A stretch of DNA of 64,000 bases from CAZIFG01 sp964539135 (GCA_964539135.1 CAZIFG010000002.1:76221-140220); one strand, 5' to 3'; shown: positions 51,241 to 60,436, numbered from the stretch's first letter. Numbers and translations are program-made. Notes: generated by a model not told the origin, from the letters alone.

Positions 51241-51864
51241 ATGAAAATCAACCTAAAAATGATGACACTCTTATTGGTAGCAGGAACACTGATGGCCCTG
51301 CCTCTAGTTGCCGAAGATATGCCGGGTATGAACATGCCTAAGAAAAGTGAAAAAGAAGGTAAAAAAGAAGATAAAAAGGTAAGGGTGACGGAGGCTGTAG
51401 CTGTTTTAGTGCCGACAGACGGCAATAGAACTGCAGGAACCGTTATATTTACGCGTAATCCTGAGGGCGGAATTCGAGTTCAAGCTCGAGTAACCGGTCT
51501 AAAACCTGGAAAACATGGGTTTCATATTCATCAGTATGGGAATCTTTCAAGCAAAGATGGCTCGGCAGCCGGACCTCATTATAATCCTGAAGACCTAGAT
51601 CATGGCAATGCAGATTCGACAGTAAAACACAGTGGAGATATGGGGAATATCCTTGCAGATGCGGCAGGTGTGGGGACCTGTGATATCATCGTTCACGGTC
51701 TTAAATTAGATGGGAAATCTCAAGGCATTATCGGAAGATCCGTCATTGTTCACGAGAAAGAAGATGATGGCGTTACCCAACCGTCTGGGGCATCAGGCGC
51801 ACGTTTAGCCGTAGGGTTAATTGGGGTGACAAAAGAAGCCGATGTCAGTTCAGAACGCAAATAA
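51241..51864 (+). CDS. sodC: Cu/Zn superoxide dismutase
   Basis: 207 residues: a signal peptide (residues 1-24), a Met/His/Lys-rich linker (DMPGMNMPKKSEKEGKKEDKK, possibly metal-binding), then the SOD barrel with HGFHIHQYG, GPHYNP, HGNAD, GDMGN and VIVHEKEDD metal ligands. It removes superoxide in the periplasm. The usual C-terminal ACGV cysteine of the structural disulfide is replaced (LAVGLIG), leaving one cysteine in the domain. The GNAT gene follows after 6 bp. Confidence 0.92.
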   Translation: MKINLKMMTLLLVAGTLMALPLVAEDMPGMNMPKKSEKEGKKEDKKVRVTEAVAVLVPTDGNRTAGTVIFTRNPEGGIRVQARVTGLKPGKHGFHIHQYGNLSSKDGSAAGPHYNPEDLDHGNADSTVKHSGDMGNILADAAGVGTCDIIVHGLKLDGKSQGIIGRSVIVHEKEDDGVTQPSGASGARLAVGLIGVTKEADVSSERK

Positions 51865-51870
51865 GACTGC

Positions 51871-52809
51871 ATGAAAATTAAGCTACTCAAAGAAAATTTA
51901 AAAGACTTAGACCCCCTTCTTGAGGATGCTCAACGCGTATGGAATGAAAGAGGAGAAACCACAGACATTCGGGGGATGCTCATGGAGTCCATGTCTCAAA
52001 AATCAGATGCGGGCTGGATCCTTTATGAGGAAGATGGTGCGCCAGTAGGTGTAGTGTCTGTGACCTACTCGTCGGACTATTATGGGGGGGTAACGGTTCA
52101 TGGGCTTACAGAAGCAGCCGATAAAGCCATTGCCGAGCTTCTAGTGAATAAGGGGGTTTTTGAAGATAGATTGGTGGAGCTTGGCAGTATAAAACCCACA
52201 TTATTGTATAAAACAGCCCTGGGAAATCCTAAAAATATGATTGTAAATGAAAGACAACGTATGGGATTGTGGCTGGATAAAAATCATGTCTGCCATGTGG
52301 AGCCCATGGGATTAGAGGGCGTTGTGTTCCACCAAATGGGCACAGGATTTGACGCATTATGTGGCGAATTAAGTTACCATGCACACAAAGTCAGTCGGGA
52401 TTACTATATGAATCCGGAAATGAATACCCTATCTTTGCGCATCAATTTGGAAAAGGAAATTCAAACCAGCGGCAAGGTAGAATTTGATCCTGAGGCCAGT
52501 GCGGTAGCGGTATACAATAATATGCTCATTGGATTTTGTACCATTGCTTATATTGAATGTTGGGGGCAAAAGAAAGTGCCTTGGATCTTTGATTTATCGG
52601 TTCATCCGGACTATCATGGGAAAGGGGTTGGCCGGGAATTGCTTAAATCGGTGATTAACGGACTTATTTACAAAGAATTTACGATTATGGGGTTGGCAGT
52701 CACAAAAACAAATCCAGCCAAGTATTTATATGAAAATTTAGGGTTTACAATTGCAGATGAATTTTATGAATTTTTAATGCCAGTCACGTGGGACATTCCA
52801 GACGCATAG
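51871..52809 (+). CDS. GNAT-family acetyltransferase
   Basis: 312 residues. The C-terminal half has a canonical acetyl-CoA site, FDLSVHPDYHGKGVGRELLKSVI (the QxxGxG/A-type loop), then AVTKTNPAKYLYENLGF. The N-terminal half may hold a diverged second GNAT-like fold (VGVVSVTYSSDYYGG). The substrate is unknown. It starts 6 bp after sodC and precedes three glycosyltransferase genes, so it may modify a surface sugar, but the operon link is only spatial. Confidence 0.8.
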   Translation: MKIKLLKENLKDLDPLLEDAQRVWNERGETTDIRGMLMESMSQKSDAGWILYEEDGAPVGVVSVTYSSDYYGGVTVHGLTEAADKAIAELLVNKGVFEDRLVELGSIKPTLLYKTALGNPKNMIVNERQRMGLWLDKNHVCHVEPMGLEGVVFHQMGTGFDALCGELSYHAHKVSRDYYMNPEMNTLSLRINLEKEIQTSGKVEFDPEASAVAVYNNMLIGFCTIAYIECWGQKKVPWIFDLSVHPDYHGKGVGRELLKSVINGLIYKEFTIMGLAVTKTNPAKYLYENLGFTIADEFYEFLMPVTWDIPDA

Positions 52810-52837
52810 GAATTGGGAGAGAAAGGGCATCGACTCA

Positions 52838-54262
52838 ATGGGATATCGGGGCAGATCTACAAAATTATTACTACAACGCACAGATCGCCTAGGCGATGTG
52901 GTCCTGGTTTTGCCCTTAATTGAAGCCATTCAAGAGCGATTTCCAGGCGTTCATATTCACGTGATGACGTCACCCATTGGATCTGAACTTCTCAAGCATC
53001 ATCCCTTAGTCAAAAAGCTACATACTGTAGAAGAAGGTAAAGGGATTCGTTATTTTTTAAAGACCTTAAATGAGATCTATGAAGAAGAGTTTGATGTTGT
53101 GATTCATGTTTGGAATCGACCTATATGGGCGCTTTTAACGTGGTTGGCCAGAATCCCCGTGCGTATTGGAGATGCAACCAATTGGCCGTTAAGGCTCTTG
53201 TATACCAGACCCATTCGTCAGACATGGGAAGACATTACAAAACACCAGATGGAATTTAATATGGAGTTATTAAAGCCACTGGGAATTCCCATGACACTCA
53301 AACAAGCAACGATTCCCATCCCGCAAGAGGCGCGAGATACAATGGGAGCTATCCTTAAAAAATACATTTCGCCGGCACAAAAAATAGTGCTTATTTTTAC
53401 AGGGACGGGGGGCACAAACGAGCCCATTCCAGAAACAGCCGTCATGAACTTTATGAGGCTACTTCTAGCGGAGGAAGAGTGGGCTATTATTTTAGCGGGA
53501 CAATATCGCCCGGATTCCGCTTTAAATGACATTAAAGACGATCGTATTTTAAATATGATGGGAAGGACGGAGCATTTGATGGAGGTCGCCGCACTGATTG
53601 AGCGCGCAGATATCTATATAGGACCAGATACAGGGCCCACCCATTTTGCCAGTTTTTTGCAAAAACCCATGGTGTTTTTCAGTTCTATGAAGCCCAATCC
53701 CCCCTTGAGATGGGGCAGTTTATCTCCCTATCAAAGTATTATTCGTAGAGAATATGTCTGTCCGTATGTTTGTGTGAAAAAATGTCATCCGACAGAGTGT
53801 TTTGCCTATGTAACCGGAGAATTGCTAAAAACTCATTTTGATGATGTGGTCATGAGTTTAAGTTTGCAAGAAGCGAAAACGCCGCAAGAAAGAAAGCAGT
53901 ATCATGCCGCACACACGTTTCGAAGTTTGGTGATCACAACATCAGAGGCGGAATATCTCAGTGCAAAAGATGCCATTGCGGGATTAGAGCATTCGCCTTT
54001 GAAATGTTTTGCCTATCACATTCCAAAATGGTCGGCCCAGACCCTTAAATTTGCCATTGAAAAAGTCATTCAGCATAATATCAATATTTTGCAAGGATCT
54101 ATGCCCAAATGGGTGGTTTGGATCATCCAAATATATATGGGGGTCATTGTGGTGTATACAAAGCCCCGCCATGTCCCTGTTCTGCTGACACCAGGCTTTG
54201 AAGAGACAGATTTGTTACAGCTCTATGCGGAGCCCTTTAGAGCCATTCATGGAAAACGATAA
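52838..54262 (+). CDS. GT9-family (heptosyltransferase-like) glycosyltransferase 1, with extra C-terminal domain
   Basis: 474 residues. Residues 1-350 are GT-B fold GT9: QRTDRLGDVVLVLPLIEAI at the start, and the donor-site GPDTGPTHFAS near residue 265, followed by a Cys-rich loop (CPYVCVKKCHPTEC). Family members add heptose or similar sugars to LPS core. About 115 extra C-terminal residues form a domain also present in the next gene. The following gene's ATG overlaps its end by 14 bp. Confidence 0.85.
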   Translation: MGYRGRSTKLLLQRTDRLGDVVLVLPLIEAIQERFPGVHIHVMTSPIGSELLKHHPLVKKLHTVEEGKGIRYFLKTLNEIYEEEFDVVIHVWNRPIWALLTWLARIPVRIGDATNWPLRLLYTRPIRQTWEDITKHQMEFNMELLKPLGIPMTLKQATIPIPQEARDTMGAILKKYISPAQKIVLIFTGTGGTNEPIPETAVMNFMRLLLAEEEWAIILAGQYRPDSALNDIKDDRILNMMGRTEHLMEVAALIERADIYIGPDTGPTHFASFLQKPMVFFSSMKPNPPLRWGSLSPYQSIIRREYVCPYVCVKKCHPTECFAYVTGELLKTHFDDVVMSLSLQEAKTPQERKQYHAAHTFRSLVITTSEAEYLSAKDAIAGLEHSPLKCFAYHIPKWSAQTLKFAIEKVIQHNINILQGSMPKWVVWIIQIYMGVIVVYTKPRHVPVLLTPGFEETDLLQLYAEPFRAIHGKR

Positions 54263-55661
54263 GACGCCAAAAAAGATACTGGTCATTCGAAATGATGCCA
54301 TTGGGGATTTAACATTAACAATTCCGATGTTAAATACACTCAAGAGGACGTGGCCATCCTGCGAGATTTATGTCTTGGTGCAACCGTATACAAAAGACGT
54401 GTTAGCGGGGCATCCTGCCGTAAACGGTGTGATTGTAGACAAGAAAAAAATAGGAAAAGTAAAAGGTCTATCTGGATTTTTAAAGTATGTACGTTTTATC
54501 AAAGCCTTGCAATTTGATGCTGTTATTCATGCTGTTTTGAACCCCTATGAAGCGTGCTTATGTGCGGCCGCCGGCATTCCAATTCGCATTGGAGATGGCA
54601 AGAAACTCGTAGAATCTCTGTTTTTAACACGTAAAGTAAATTTAAATTTCAGTGACTTTATGACCCATGAAACGGTCTTTCTAAAGCAATTGCTGAAGGG
54701 ATTTAGAATGCCGATGCAAGACTCTAGTGACATGGATGTTTATGTGTCTCAAGCGGCAATGGCCAGATCGGAAGAGATTTTGAACGGCGCAGGATGGACA
54801 GGAGAGTCCCTCATTGGGATTCATCCTGCAACAGGGGGCGGGAATAGGGCTTGGACCGCTCAGGGATACGCAGAACTGATCACAATGATCGAAACACAAA
54901 CAACGTATCGTTGTGTGCTCACGGGATTTGGCCCCAAAGAACTTTCAACGATTGAAACGATTTTAAGTGAAACAAAAGGGCATCCCTTGGTACTTTACAA
55001 TCAAACCAGTTTAGAAGAGCTAAAAGCGGTTATTTCACGCATGGCAGTCATCATTGGCACAGACACGGGGCCCACACATTTGGCAGCGGCTTTAAAAGTG
55101 CCTGTAGTGTGTGTGACGCCGACTAAATTTGTGAAGGCCTTAAGGTGGGGGCCTTGGGGAACGCCGCATAAAATAGTATCGGAAGCGCATCTTTGTCCCT
55201 TAGCCTGTTATCCCTTTACCTGTACAGCTCAAAATTGTGTGGAAGGCATTACACCGAAGCGGGTCTTTGAGTCGATGATGCAACTGTTAAGTGAAAAGGT
55301 AATAGATAATCGGGCATCAGTCAGACTAAACTGGTTCAAGACATCCATGACCGTAATGATTGTGATTCAGTCACAAAAAGACAAAGAGAGGGTGCTTGCG
55401 ATTCAAAAAGAAGCCATTGCTCAGGGGCTTCATCTGATAATCGCACCGACGCTGCAAAATCCATTCGAATGGGCGTCATTTTTAGCTAAAAACGATGTGA
55501 CCTTACTCTATTTAACACAAGGAAAATGGAAGTGGATATGGTATATTTTAACACGTTTGGCGGCTCTTAACATGTATGCCCCACCCCGAATAGCCATCTT
55601 GAAAGGGGATGTAATGCCATCTCATTTTATGAATCACAGTATAGGAGAATTTGAATCATGA
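54249..55661 (+). CDS. GT9-family glycosyltransferase 2, paralogue with the same C-terminal domain
   Basis: 470 residues from the ATG overlapping the previous gene's end; an upstream in-frame ATG would overlap more and lacks a reason to be used. The start VIRNDAIGDLTLTIPMLNTL and the GTDTGPTHLAA near residue 275 are GT9 signatures, followed by a Cys loop (CPLACYPFTCTAQNC). The C-terminal ~110 residues parallel those of the previous protein. It probably acts in the same LPS or surface-glycan pathway. The next gene overlaps by 4 bp (ATGA). Confidence 0.86.
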   Translation: MENDKTPKKILVIRNDAIGDLTLTIPMLNTLKRTWPSCEIYVLVQPYTKDVLAGHPAVNGVIVDKKKIGKVKGLSGFLKYVRFIKALQFDAVIHAVLNPYEACLCAAAGIPIRIGDGKKLVESLFLTRKVNLNFSDFMTHETVFLKQLLKGFRMPMQDSSDMDVYVSQAAMARSEEILNGAGWTGESLIGIHPATGGGNRAWTAQGYAELITMIETQTTYRCVLTGFGPKELSTIETILSETKGHPLVLYNQTSLEELKAVISRMAVIIGTDTGPTHLAAALKVPVVCVTPTKFVKALRWGPWGTPHKIVSEAHLCPLACYPFTCTAQNCVEGITPKRVFESMMQLLSEKVIDNRASVRLNWFKTSMTVMIVIQSQKDKERVLAIQKEAIAQGLHLIIAPTLQNPFEWASFLAKNDVTLLYLTQGKWKWIWYILTRLAALNMYAPPRIAILKGDVMPSHFMNHSIGEFES

Positions 55662-56548
55662 GTCATCCAGAAATCAGTGTCATTATTGGATCGTATAATC
55701 AAAAAGAGGCCTTAGAAAAAGTGGTTCAAGGGTTTCTAGAACAGAGTGTAGATAAGGTGCGTTATGAAGTCATTATTGTGGATTCCAGTTCTACGGATGG
55801 CACCCAAGAGATGATGCTGAATTATAACGATCCCATTCGATTTGTATGCCAAGAAAATCAGGGAAAAACAGGGGCCAGAAATACAGGGGTGCGGTTGTCA
55901 AAAGCGCCACTCATTTTAATTACCGATGCCGACATGATTCCCCATCCAGATCTCATTAAAACACATTTAAGAGCGCATAGAGAGAGTAAAGAAGTCACGT
56001 GCTTTGAAGGGGTGACCCTCAATTTAAAGACCTTGGAATGGCCAACTGAAGACGAAAATCTGTATCCCTATATTAGAGAAAAAATACAGTCCGGTAAAAA
56101 ATTAGGCTGGTGGTATTTTTTAACAGGTAATATTTCCATGCCAAAATCCCTTTATAAACAAGAAGGCGGATTTTCAACGGCCTTTCAAGGCTATGGTTGG
56201 GAAGATTTGGAATTGGGGTATCGACTTTTCAAAAAGAAAATCCCGTTGCGTTATCTCAAAGAAGCCATTAATTATCATTATCACGTCGTGACTCAGGAAG
56301 AAGAAATTGCGCGAAATGTTAAAAAAGGGGAGTCTGCCAAAATTATGCTCAGTCTTCATCCAGAGCTCAAGTGGTTTTTAGGGCTCAATCCTCTATCGCT
56401 TTGGCTGTTTCCTAAGATCAAAGAATCGGGATGGATTTACAAAAACTTAGGATTAAAAGCCTTTCACTCTCAGCATAAACGATGTCAACAATTTGGATTT
56501 TGGTTTTTAAAGGAGTATCATTATCTAAAGGGAATCTTAAACGAATGA
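55658..56548 (+). CDS. GT2-family glycosyltransferase
   Basis: 296 residues. A GT-A fold with ISVIIGSYNQKEALEKVV at the start, IIVDSSSTDGTQEMM, the metal-binding ITDADMIPH (DxD-like DAD), and the GWEDLELGYRL acceptor-site ED motif. It ends with a positively charged helix region. It inverts and transfers a sugar from a nucleotide donor. It completes a run of three overlapping glycosyltransferase genes. Confidence 0.9.
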   Translation: MSHPEISVIIGSYNQKEALEKVVQGFLEQSVDKVRYEVIIVDSSSTDGTQEMMLNYNDPIRFVCQENQGKTGARNTGVRLSKAPLILITDADMIPHPDLIKTHLRAHRESKEVTCFEGVTLNLKTLEWPTEDENLYPYIREKIQSGKKLGWWYFLTGNISMPKSLYKQEGGFSTAFQGYGWEDLELGYRLFKKKIPLRYLKEAINYHYHVVTQEEEIARNVKKGESAKIMLSLHPELKWFLGLNPLSLWLFPKIKESGWIYKNLGLKAFHSQHKRCQQFGFWFLKEYHYLKGILNE

Positions 56549-56583
56549 AATAAAGATCAATGCATTTAAAAGGGGTATATGAA

Positions 56584-56868
56584 ATGAGTATGAACAAAGA
56601 AAAGTTGGTGAGAGAGTTAGCAAGCCGTCATGAGATATCGCCCAAAAAAGTGAAGGATATGATTGAAGACTGTTTTGAAACCATTAAGAAAAAACTAGTG
56701 GCGGGAGATTCTGTTCACATCGTGGGTTTTGGAAAATTTTTAGTGAAAACGCGAAAAGAACGCATGGGAAGAGATCCGAATACAGGAAAACGAATGCATT
56801 TAGCCGCAACAAAAACGCCTGGTTTTTTACCGAGTAAAACACTCACGAACGCCGTAAAAAAGAGATAA
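56584..56868 (+). CDS. HU/IHF-family DNA-binding protein
   Basis: 94 residues from the ATG with AAAAGGGG upstream; an upstream in-frame ATG lacks such a site. The family pattern is intact: two N-terminal helices (KEKLVRELASRHEISPKKVKDMI), then GFGKFLVKTRKERMGRDPNTG with the DNA-bending arm and PSKTL. HU and IHF bend DNA and shape the nucleoid. It cannot be assigned to HU or IHF subunit type by eye. Confidence 0.93.
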   Translation: MSMNKEKLVRELASRHEISPKKVKDMIEDCFETIKKKLVAGDSVHIVGFGKFLVKTRKERMGRDPNTGKRMHLAATKTPGFLPSKTLTNAVKKR

Positions 56869-56923
56869 AAGTAAACACATAAATAGACAATAAATAAAGT
56901 TTATAATATAATATCCCTAAAAT

Positions 56924-58015
56924 ATGTTAAAAATAATAGGGATAAGATTAAAGGTATTGAAATCAAAGGATGCACTGGCGGTGTCTGATATAAGAAAGAT
57001 ACAAGCCGCTTTAGTGTGTCCTATATCCTTAGAGCGCATTCAAGAGCCTGTTCTTCTAAGCTGCGGGCATTCGCTTTCAAGAGAGGGGTGTGAGGGGTTA
57101 AAAGCATCAAAATGTCCCTTAGATCGGGGGCCCTTTGTACGGCAGACGCGCATAAAGGATACGGTTTTAGAACGAGTATTGTCCCTGATTCCGACAAAAG
57201 AGCCCTCTGAAGGGACATCTAAAAGAGATAAGGCATATAATAAAAATATCTTGGATGGCATACAGTTAAAGCATTTGCTAGAGGTATTTAGATGTCCCAT
57301 TTCAGGGGAATGGATGAAAGAGCCCAAAGTGTTGTCCTGCGGACATGTTGTCAGTGATGCCGTGGTGCCGCTTTTAGAACGCGAGGTCTGCCCCTTAGAC
57401 AAAGAGATATTGGATAAGCGACATATCAGTACGCATTATGCGTTAAAGAAAATAGAAGCGGTCTTAGATCCTATAACATTAGAAGAGACGCCATATTCGG
57501 AAGGGTTGACAAAGGCCTTGCCGAAGGCGGTACTCGATGGTTTAAATCGTCCCTGCACAACAAAAGAAGAGAAAGGCGAACACTTAAAGGCCTTTGAAAC
57601 AGCCATAAAAGAGAATCCTAAGGCATTGAATTTACATCGAGGGATATCTCGGGTTTATCATGCGTTAGGTAATCTAGAAATGGCCTTGAGGCATTTACAT
57701 CTATGCATTAAAAATGCGCCTGAAAAAAACGACTTTTATAGAGCATGTGTAGATGATCTCGTGACACTCTGGATCAATCAGGGCGAGTATAAATTAGCAG
57801 CAGCAGCCTTAGCAAAATTAGGGAATATTCAAACAAAGAAAGTAGCCATGTTTAAAGTCATCATTGCAGATGGATTAGAAAACGTGTGTGAAACACCTTT
57901 TATAGAACAACTCAAAAAAAGTCCGCCCAAAGAGGAAGCGAGACAAACACAAATAAGGGTTGCCGAATGTATCCAAAGAAATGAGGAGCGAAAAAAAATA
58001 AGACGCATCCATTAA
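56924..58015 (+). CDS. Double RING/U-box-like and TPR protein, candidate ubiquitin-ligase effector
   Basis: 363 residues. Two copies of a RING/U-box-like unit are seen: residues 31-68 (CPISLERIQEPVLLSCGHS…CPLDR) and 123-160 (CPISGEWMKEPKVLSCGHV…CPLDK). Each retains a CPIS, a CGH and a CPLD element; the zinc ligand set is incomplete, so it may be a U-box-like fold without full zinc binding. Residues ~234-301 form two TPR-like helix pairs (ALGNLEMALRHLHLCIKNAP, NQGEYKLAAAALAKLGN). The ribosome site is weak. It sits in an accessory block next to a protein kinase gene. Confidence 0.72.
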   Translation: MLKIIGIRLKVLKSKDALAVSDIRKIQAALVCPISLERIQEPVLLSCGHSLSREGCEGLKASKCPLDRGPFVRQTRIKDTVLERVLSLIPTKEPSEGTSKRDKAYNKNILDGIQLKHLLEVFRCPISGEWMKEPKVLSCGHVVSDAVVPLLEREVCPLDKEILDKRHISTHYALKKIEAVLDPITLEETPYSEGLTKALPKAVLDGLNRPCTTKEEKGEHLKAFETAIKENPKALNLHRGISRVYHALGNLEMALRHLHLCIKNAPEKNDFYRACVDDLVTLWINQGEYKLAAAALAKLGNIQTKKVAMFKVIIADGLENVCETPFIEQLKKSPPKEEARQTQIRVAECIQRNEERKKIRRIH

Positions 58016-58020
58016 TCGGG

Positions 58021-58764
58021 TTAGGGCAGAGGATTAAAAAAAGGAGATAAAAAAGAAGGTGTTTTGGGGCTGCCATCATCATGAAGTAAACGCGTTTGGG
58101 TATGGGTAGGCTTTGAAAGTGTAGAAAACAGTAATTTATATAGATAAAACTCGGTGCCACAGTAGGTCTTAATAAGCGATTGGATGGCGGGACTGAGCGA
58201 TTCGGCAGTATTATAGGTCTTAAATGAAAAAGAGCGATCCAAATCAAAGCTCGTATCATAGAGAGTGAGTGCGTTATTTCTGAGAGTGATGGCAAAACTG
58301 TGGTTATCCTGATCATGGGTCTTGTGATGTTTTAAAATTAAACAGACCAGTATCCCCAAGGCATGCGGTTTAAACTTAAGAATGTCCCTGAAATGATGAG
58401 CTAGGTATAAAAAAGCCTTTGCTGTGCGACAGTGATCGCCTGAAATAGACAATGTAGGACTCAAAAAAACACCATAATAGGCAGCATGTTGAGGTAGTAT
58501 CAATCGTGGGGGATTTAATGTTAGGGCATCTCTATGGGAATAATAAAGAAGGGGTAAATTAAATGTTGTTTGAATGTTTACAGAATCTGGAATTTTAGTA
58601 ACAATAAATAAAAAAGAAAATGGGAAGCAAGGGGGCGTTTTTCTTGGGAGCAGATAAAAACCAAAAGGAGATGGTGTTCCAAGATAAGTAGAATCGGTAC
58701 GAAAGGTGTAGGCAGAAATACGTCCTGAGGGAGACGTTTCTCGATGTATGGAAGAATAAGACAT
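58021..58764 (-). CDS. Hypothetical protein, accessory block
   Basis: About 247 residues from the second Met (MSYSS); a Met five codons upstream is equally possible and neither has a clear ribosome site. It is aromatic- and Pro-rich with no clear signal peptide. A segment NHSFAITLRNNALTLYD is weakly reminiscent of the His...Asp part of cysteine protease folds, but a matching catalytic Cys at the usual distance is not convincing. No family recognised. It is convergent with the double RING/U-box gene and divergent from the kinase gene. Confidence 0.55.
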   Translation of the reverse strand: MSYSSIHRETSPSGRISAYTFRTDSTYLGTPSPFGFYLLPRKTPPCFPFSFLFIVTKIPDSVNIQTTFNLPLLYYSHRDALTLNPPRLILPQHAAYYGVFLSPTLSISGDHCRTAKAFLYLAHHFRDILKFKPHALGILVCLILKHHKTHDQDNHSFAITLRNNALTLYDTSFDLDRSFSFKTYNTAESLSPAIQSLIKTYCGTEFYLYKLLFSTLSKPTHTQTRLLHDDGSPKTPSFLSPFFNPLP

Positions 58765-58854
58765 GTATTTATAAAGCATAAAAAATAAATGGTTTAAAGA
58801 GATATAAACGATAATAGTAAGATTTAAAAAAGAAGTAAAGAAGGTAATATTAGA

Positions 58855-59904
58855 ATGAAAAAAGTAGTAGGCCTACCAAGTCGTGATATTGTAAAAACCT
58901 TAATTCAAAACAATAGGAAACCAGAAATACCCATAAGAACAGCAGCAGCTGAGGATTTAGCCGCATCAGGCAGAAATCTAATAGTAGGAAAGGACTCATT
59001 TGTGTTTGCGACCAAAAAACCCAAAAGTGAAGGCCGTGCGGCAAGAATTTACGTTAGGGATACAAAAGAATGTATACAGTATGGCAGGGCCATGAACAGC
59101 GGAACCGAGGGGAAGATTAAGCTTGCTAATAATGATCGCGTGATCAAAAAATTAATGGACGCTGAAAATCCCAAAAAAGTAACCTTGTTTAAGACAGAAT
59201 ATGCAGTTCTATCAAACTTTAAGGATGTTCCAGGTGTGATTCAAGTAAGAGGAGCATACACCTATAGAGGGATAAAAAATCTATCTCACCAAAAATATGT
59301 TTATGTGATGGAAAAAGCAAAGGGCACCATTCAGGATAAATTCCAAGACATCATAAAGCCCTTAGAGGCAGGTGCGTTATTAAGAGCAAAAGCTTGTTTT
59401 TTGCAGATGGCAGCATGCGTGGAAGCGGTTCATGAGAGGGGGTATTTGCATCGAGATATAAAACCTCAAAATTTTTTAGTGGTAGAGAGAACTCCCGGAA
59501 ATAATGAGGTTGTGATTGCAGATTTTGGGGTTGCCATCCAAACAAGCGAAGAGTTGAATGTAAACGGACGAGATATAAAAGGGACACCTTTATACATATC
59601 GGGAGAAGTGATAAGGGGTGGCTTCTATAGTCCACAATCAGACATTTATGCCTTAGGGGCAACCTTTTTCAAATTAATATCAGGCGAGAATTTGGCAACA
59701 GGAGACAATCCTGTATCAGTAATGTATCAATCTGGAAAAGAAGGCGGTCTAGAGGATAGAGCGCCAGCACTGATGATAATTTTAAAGGCTAAATATGGAG
59801 ACACTGAAGAGGTAGCGGCGCTGGGAAGGTTGATTATGGATATGTGTAAACGAGACCCTGCTGCAAGACCCACTCTTCAAGACGTAATGTTCAATTTAAG
59901 TTAA
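58855..59904 (+). CDS. Eukaryotic-type Ser/Thr protein kinase
   Basis: 349 residues starting MKKVVG. The kinase domain has VIKKL (candidate ATP lysine near residues 98-99), the catalytic HRDIKPQN (199-206), IADFG (DFG at 223-225), GTPLYISGE (an altered APE motif, 243-251) and SDIYALGATFF. The final helix has the conserved arginine (DPAARPT). The Gly-rich loop is unclear, so activity should be tested. There is no transmembrane segment, unlike many bacterial PknB-type kinases, and the gene lies among accessory genes, so a secreted kinase is possible. Confidence 0.82.
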   Translation: MKKVVGLPSRDIVKTLIQNNRKPEIPIRTAAAEDLAASGRNLIVGKDSFVFATKKPKSEGRAARIYVRDTKECIQYGRAMNSGTEGKIKLANNDRVIKKLMDAENPKKVTLFKTEYAVLSNFKDVPGVIQVRGAYTYRGIKNLSHQKYVYVMEKAKGTIQDKFQDIIKPLEAGALLRAKACFLQMAACVEAVHERGYLHRDIKPQNFLVVERTPGNNEVVIADFGVAIQTSEELNVNGRDIKGTPLYISGEVIRGGFYSPQSDIYALGATFFKLISGENLATGDNPVSVMYQSGKEGGLEDRAPALMIILKAKYGDTEEVAALGRLIMDMCKRDPAARPTLQDVMFNLS

Positions 59905-59920
59905 AACCGAACCTAAAGTT

Positions 59921-59951
59921 CCTGGATACCCCACCTCCTGAGGTATCCAGG
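59921..59951 (+). terminator. Bidirectional hairpin terminator
   Basis: CCTGGATACC and GGTATCCAGG form a perfect 10-bp stem around an 11-base loop, followed by GTTTATC, between the convergent kinase and hsp20 genes. The palindrome should work for both strands. Confidence 0.7.
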
Positions 59952-59968
59952 TTTATCTAGGTCCGCGA

Positions 59969-60382
59969 TTATAGAACTAATTTTTTCGGACTATCTACGG
60001 TAGATTTAGGGATAGTCAGAGAGAGGACGCCATTGGTGTAAGTTGCCGTAGCATCATCGAAACGAATGTCCTTACCGATATTGATTTGTCTTGTGAAAGA
60101 ACCCGATCGAATTTCGGAGTAGGTGTAGGTATCGCCTTCTTTTTGAAGACTGCTTTTCTTTTCACCTGAAATCGATAAAACGCCTTCATGATATTCAATG
60201 GTAATATCTTTTTTATCCATGCCGGGGAGTTCCACATCGACATAAATAGAACTGGAATCAGATTTAACAGAGAGAGGCGCAATTTTATGATTAAAACGAT
60301 CGGATTTTGAGGTATTGAGAAAGTCATCTAATTCTTCAAAAACAGATCGAACGGGCGCGGCATTTTTTTGAGTTAAGAACAT
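59969..60382 (-). CDS. Hsp20-family small heat-shock protein
   Basis: 137 residues. The alpha-crystallin domain starts with IYVDVELPGMDKKDITIEYHEGVLSISGEKK (residues ~45-75), then EGDTYTYSEIRSGSFTRQI, and ends with the ATYTNGVLSLTIPK block and a short tail. It is an ATP-independent holdase. The ribosome site AAGGAGG is ideal. A perfect sigma-54-type -24/-12 element lies upstream (see separate entry), unusual for this family, which is most often under sigma-32 or HrcA control. Confidence 0.94.
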   Translation of the reverse strand: MFLTQKNAAPVRSVFEELDDFLNTSKSDRFNHKIAPLSVKSDSSSIYVDVELPGMDKKDITIEYHEGVLSISGEKKSSLQKEGDTYTYSEIRSGSFTRQINIGKDIRFDDATATYTNGVLSLTIPKSTVDSPKKLVL

Positions 60383-60436
60383 AAAGTTCCTCCTTATTGA
60401 ATGATAAAGCTCTCATGACGAGGCACACTACAACAA

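Noticed and set aside
58021..58764. Possible C58-type cysteine protease (His and Asp in HSFAIT…YD)
   Set aside because: His-Asp spacing is near that of YopT-like proteases, but no cysteine sits in a convincing motif at the expected distance, so no function was assigned.
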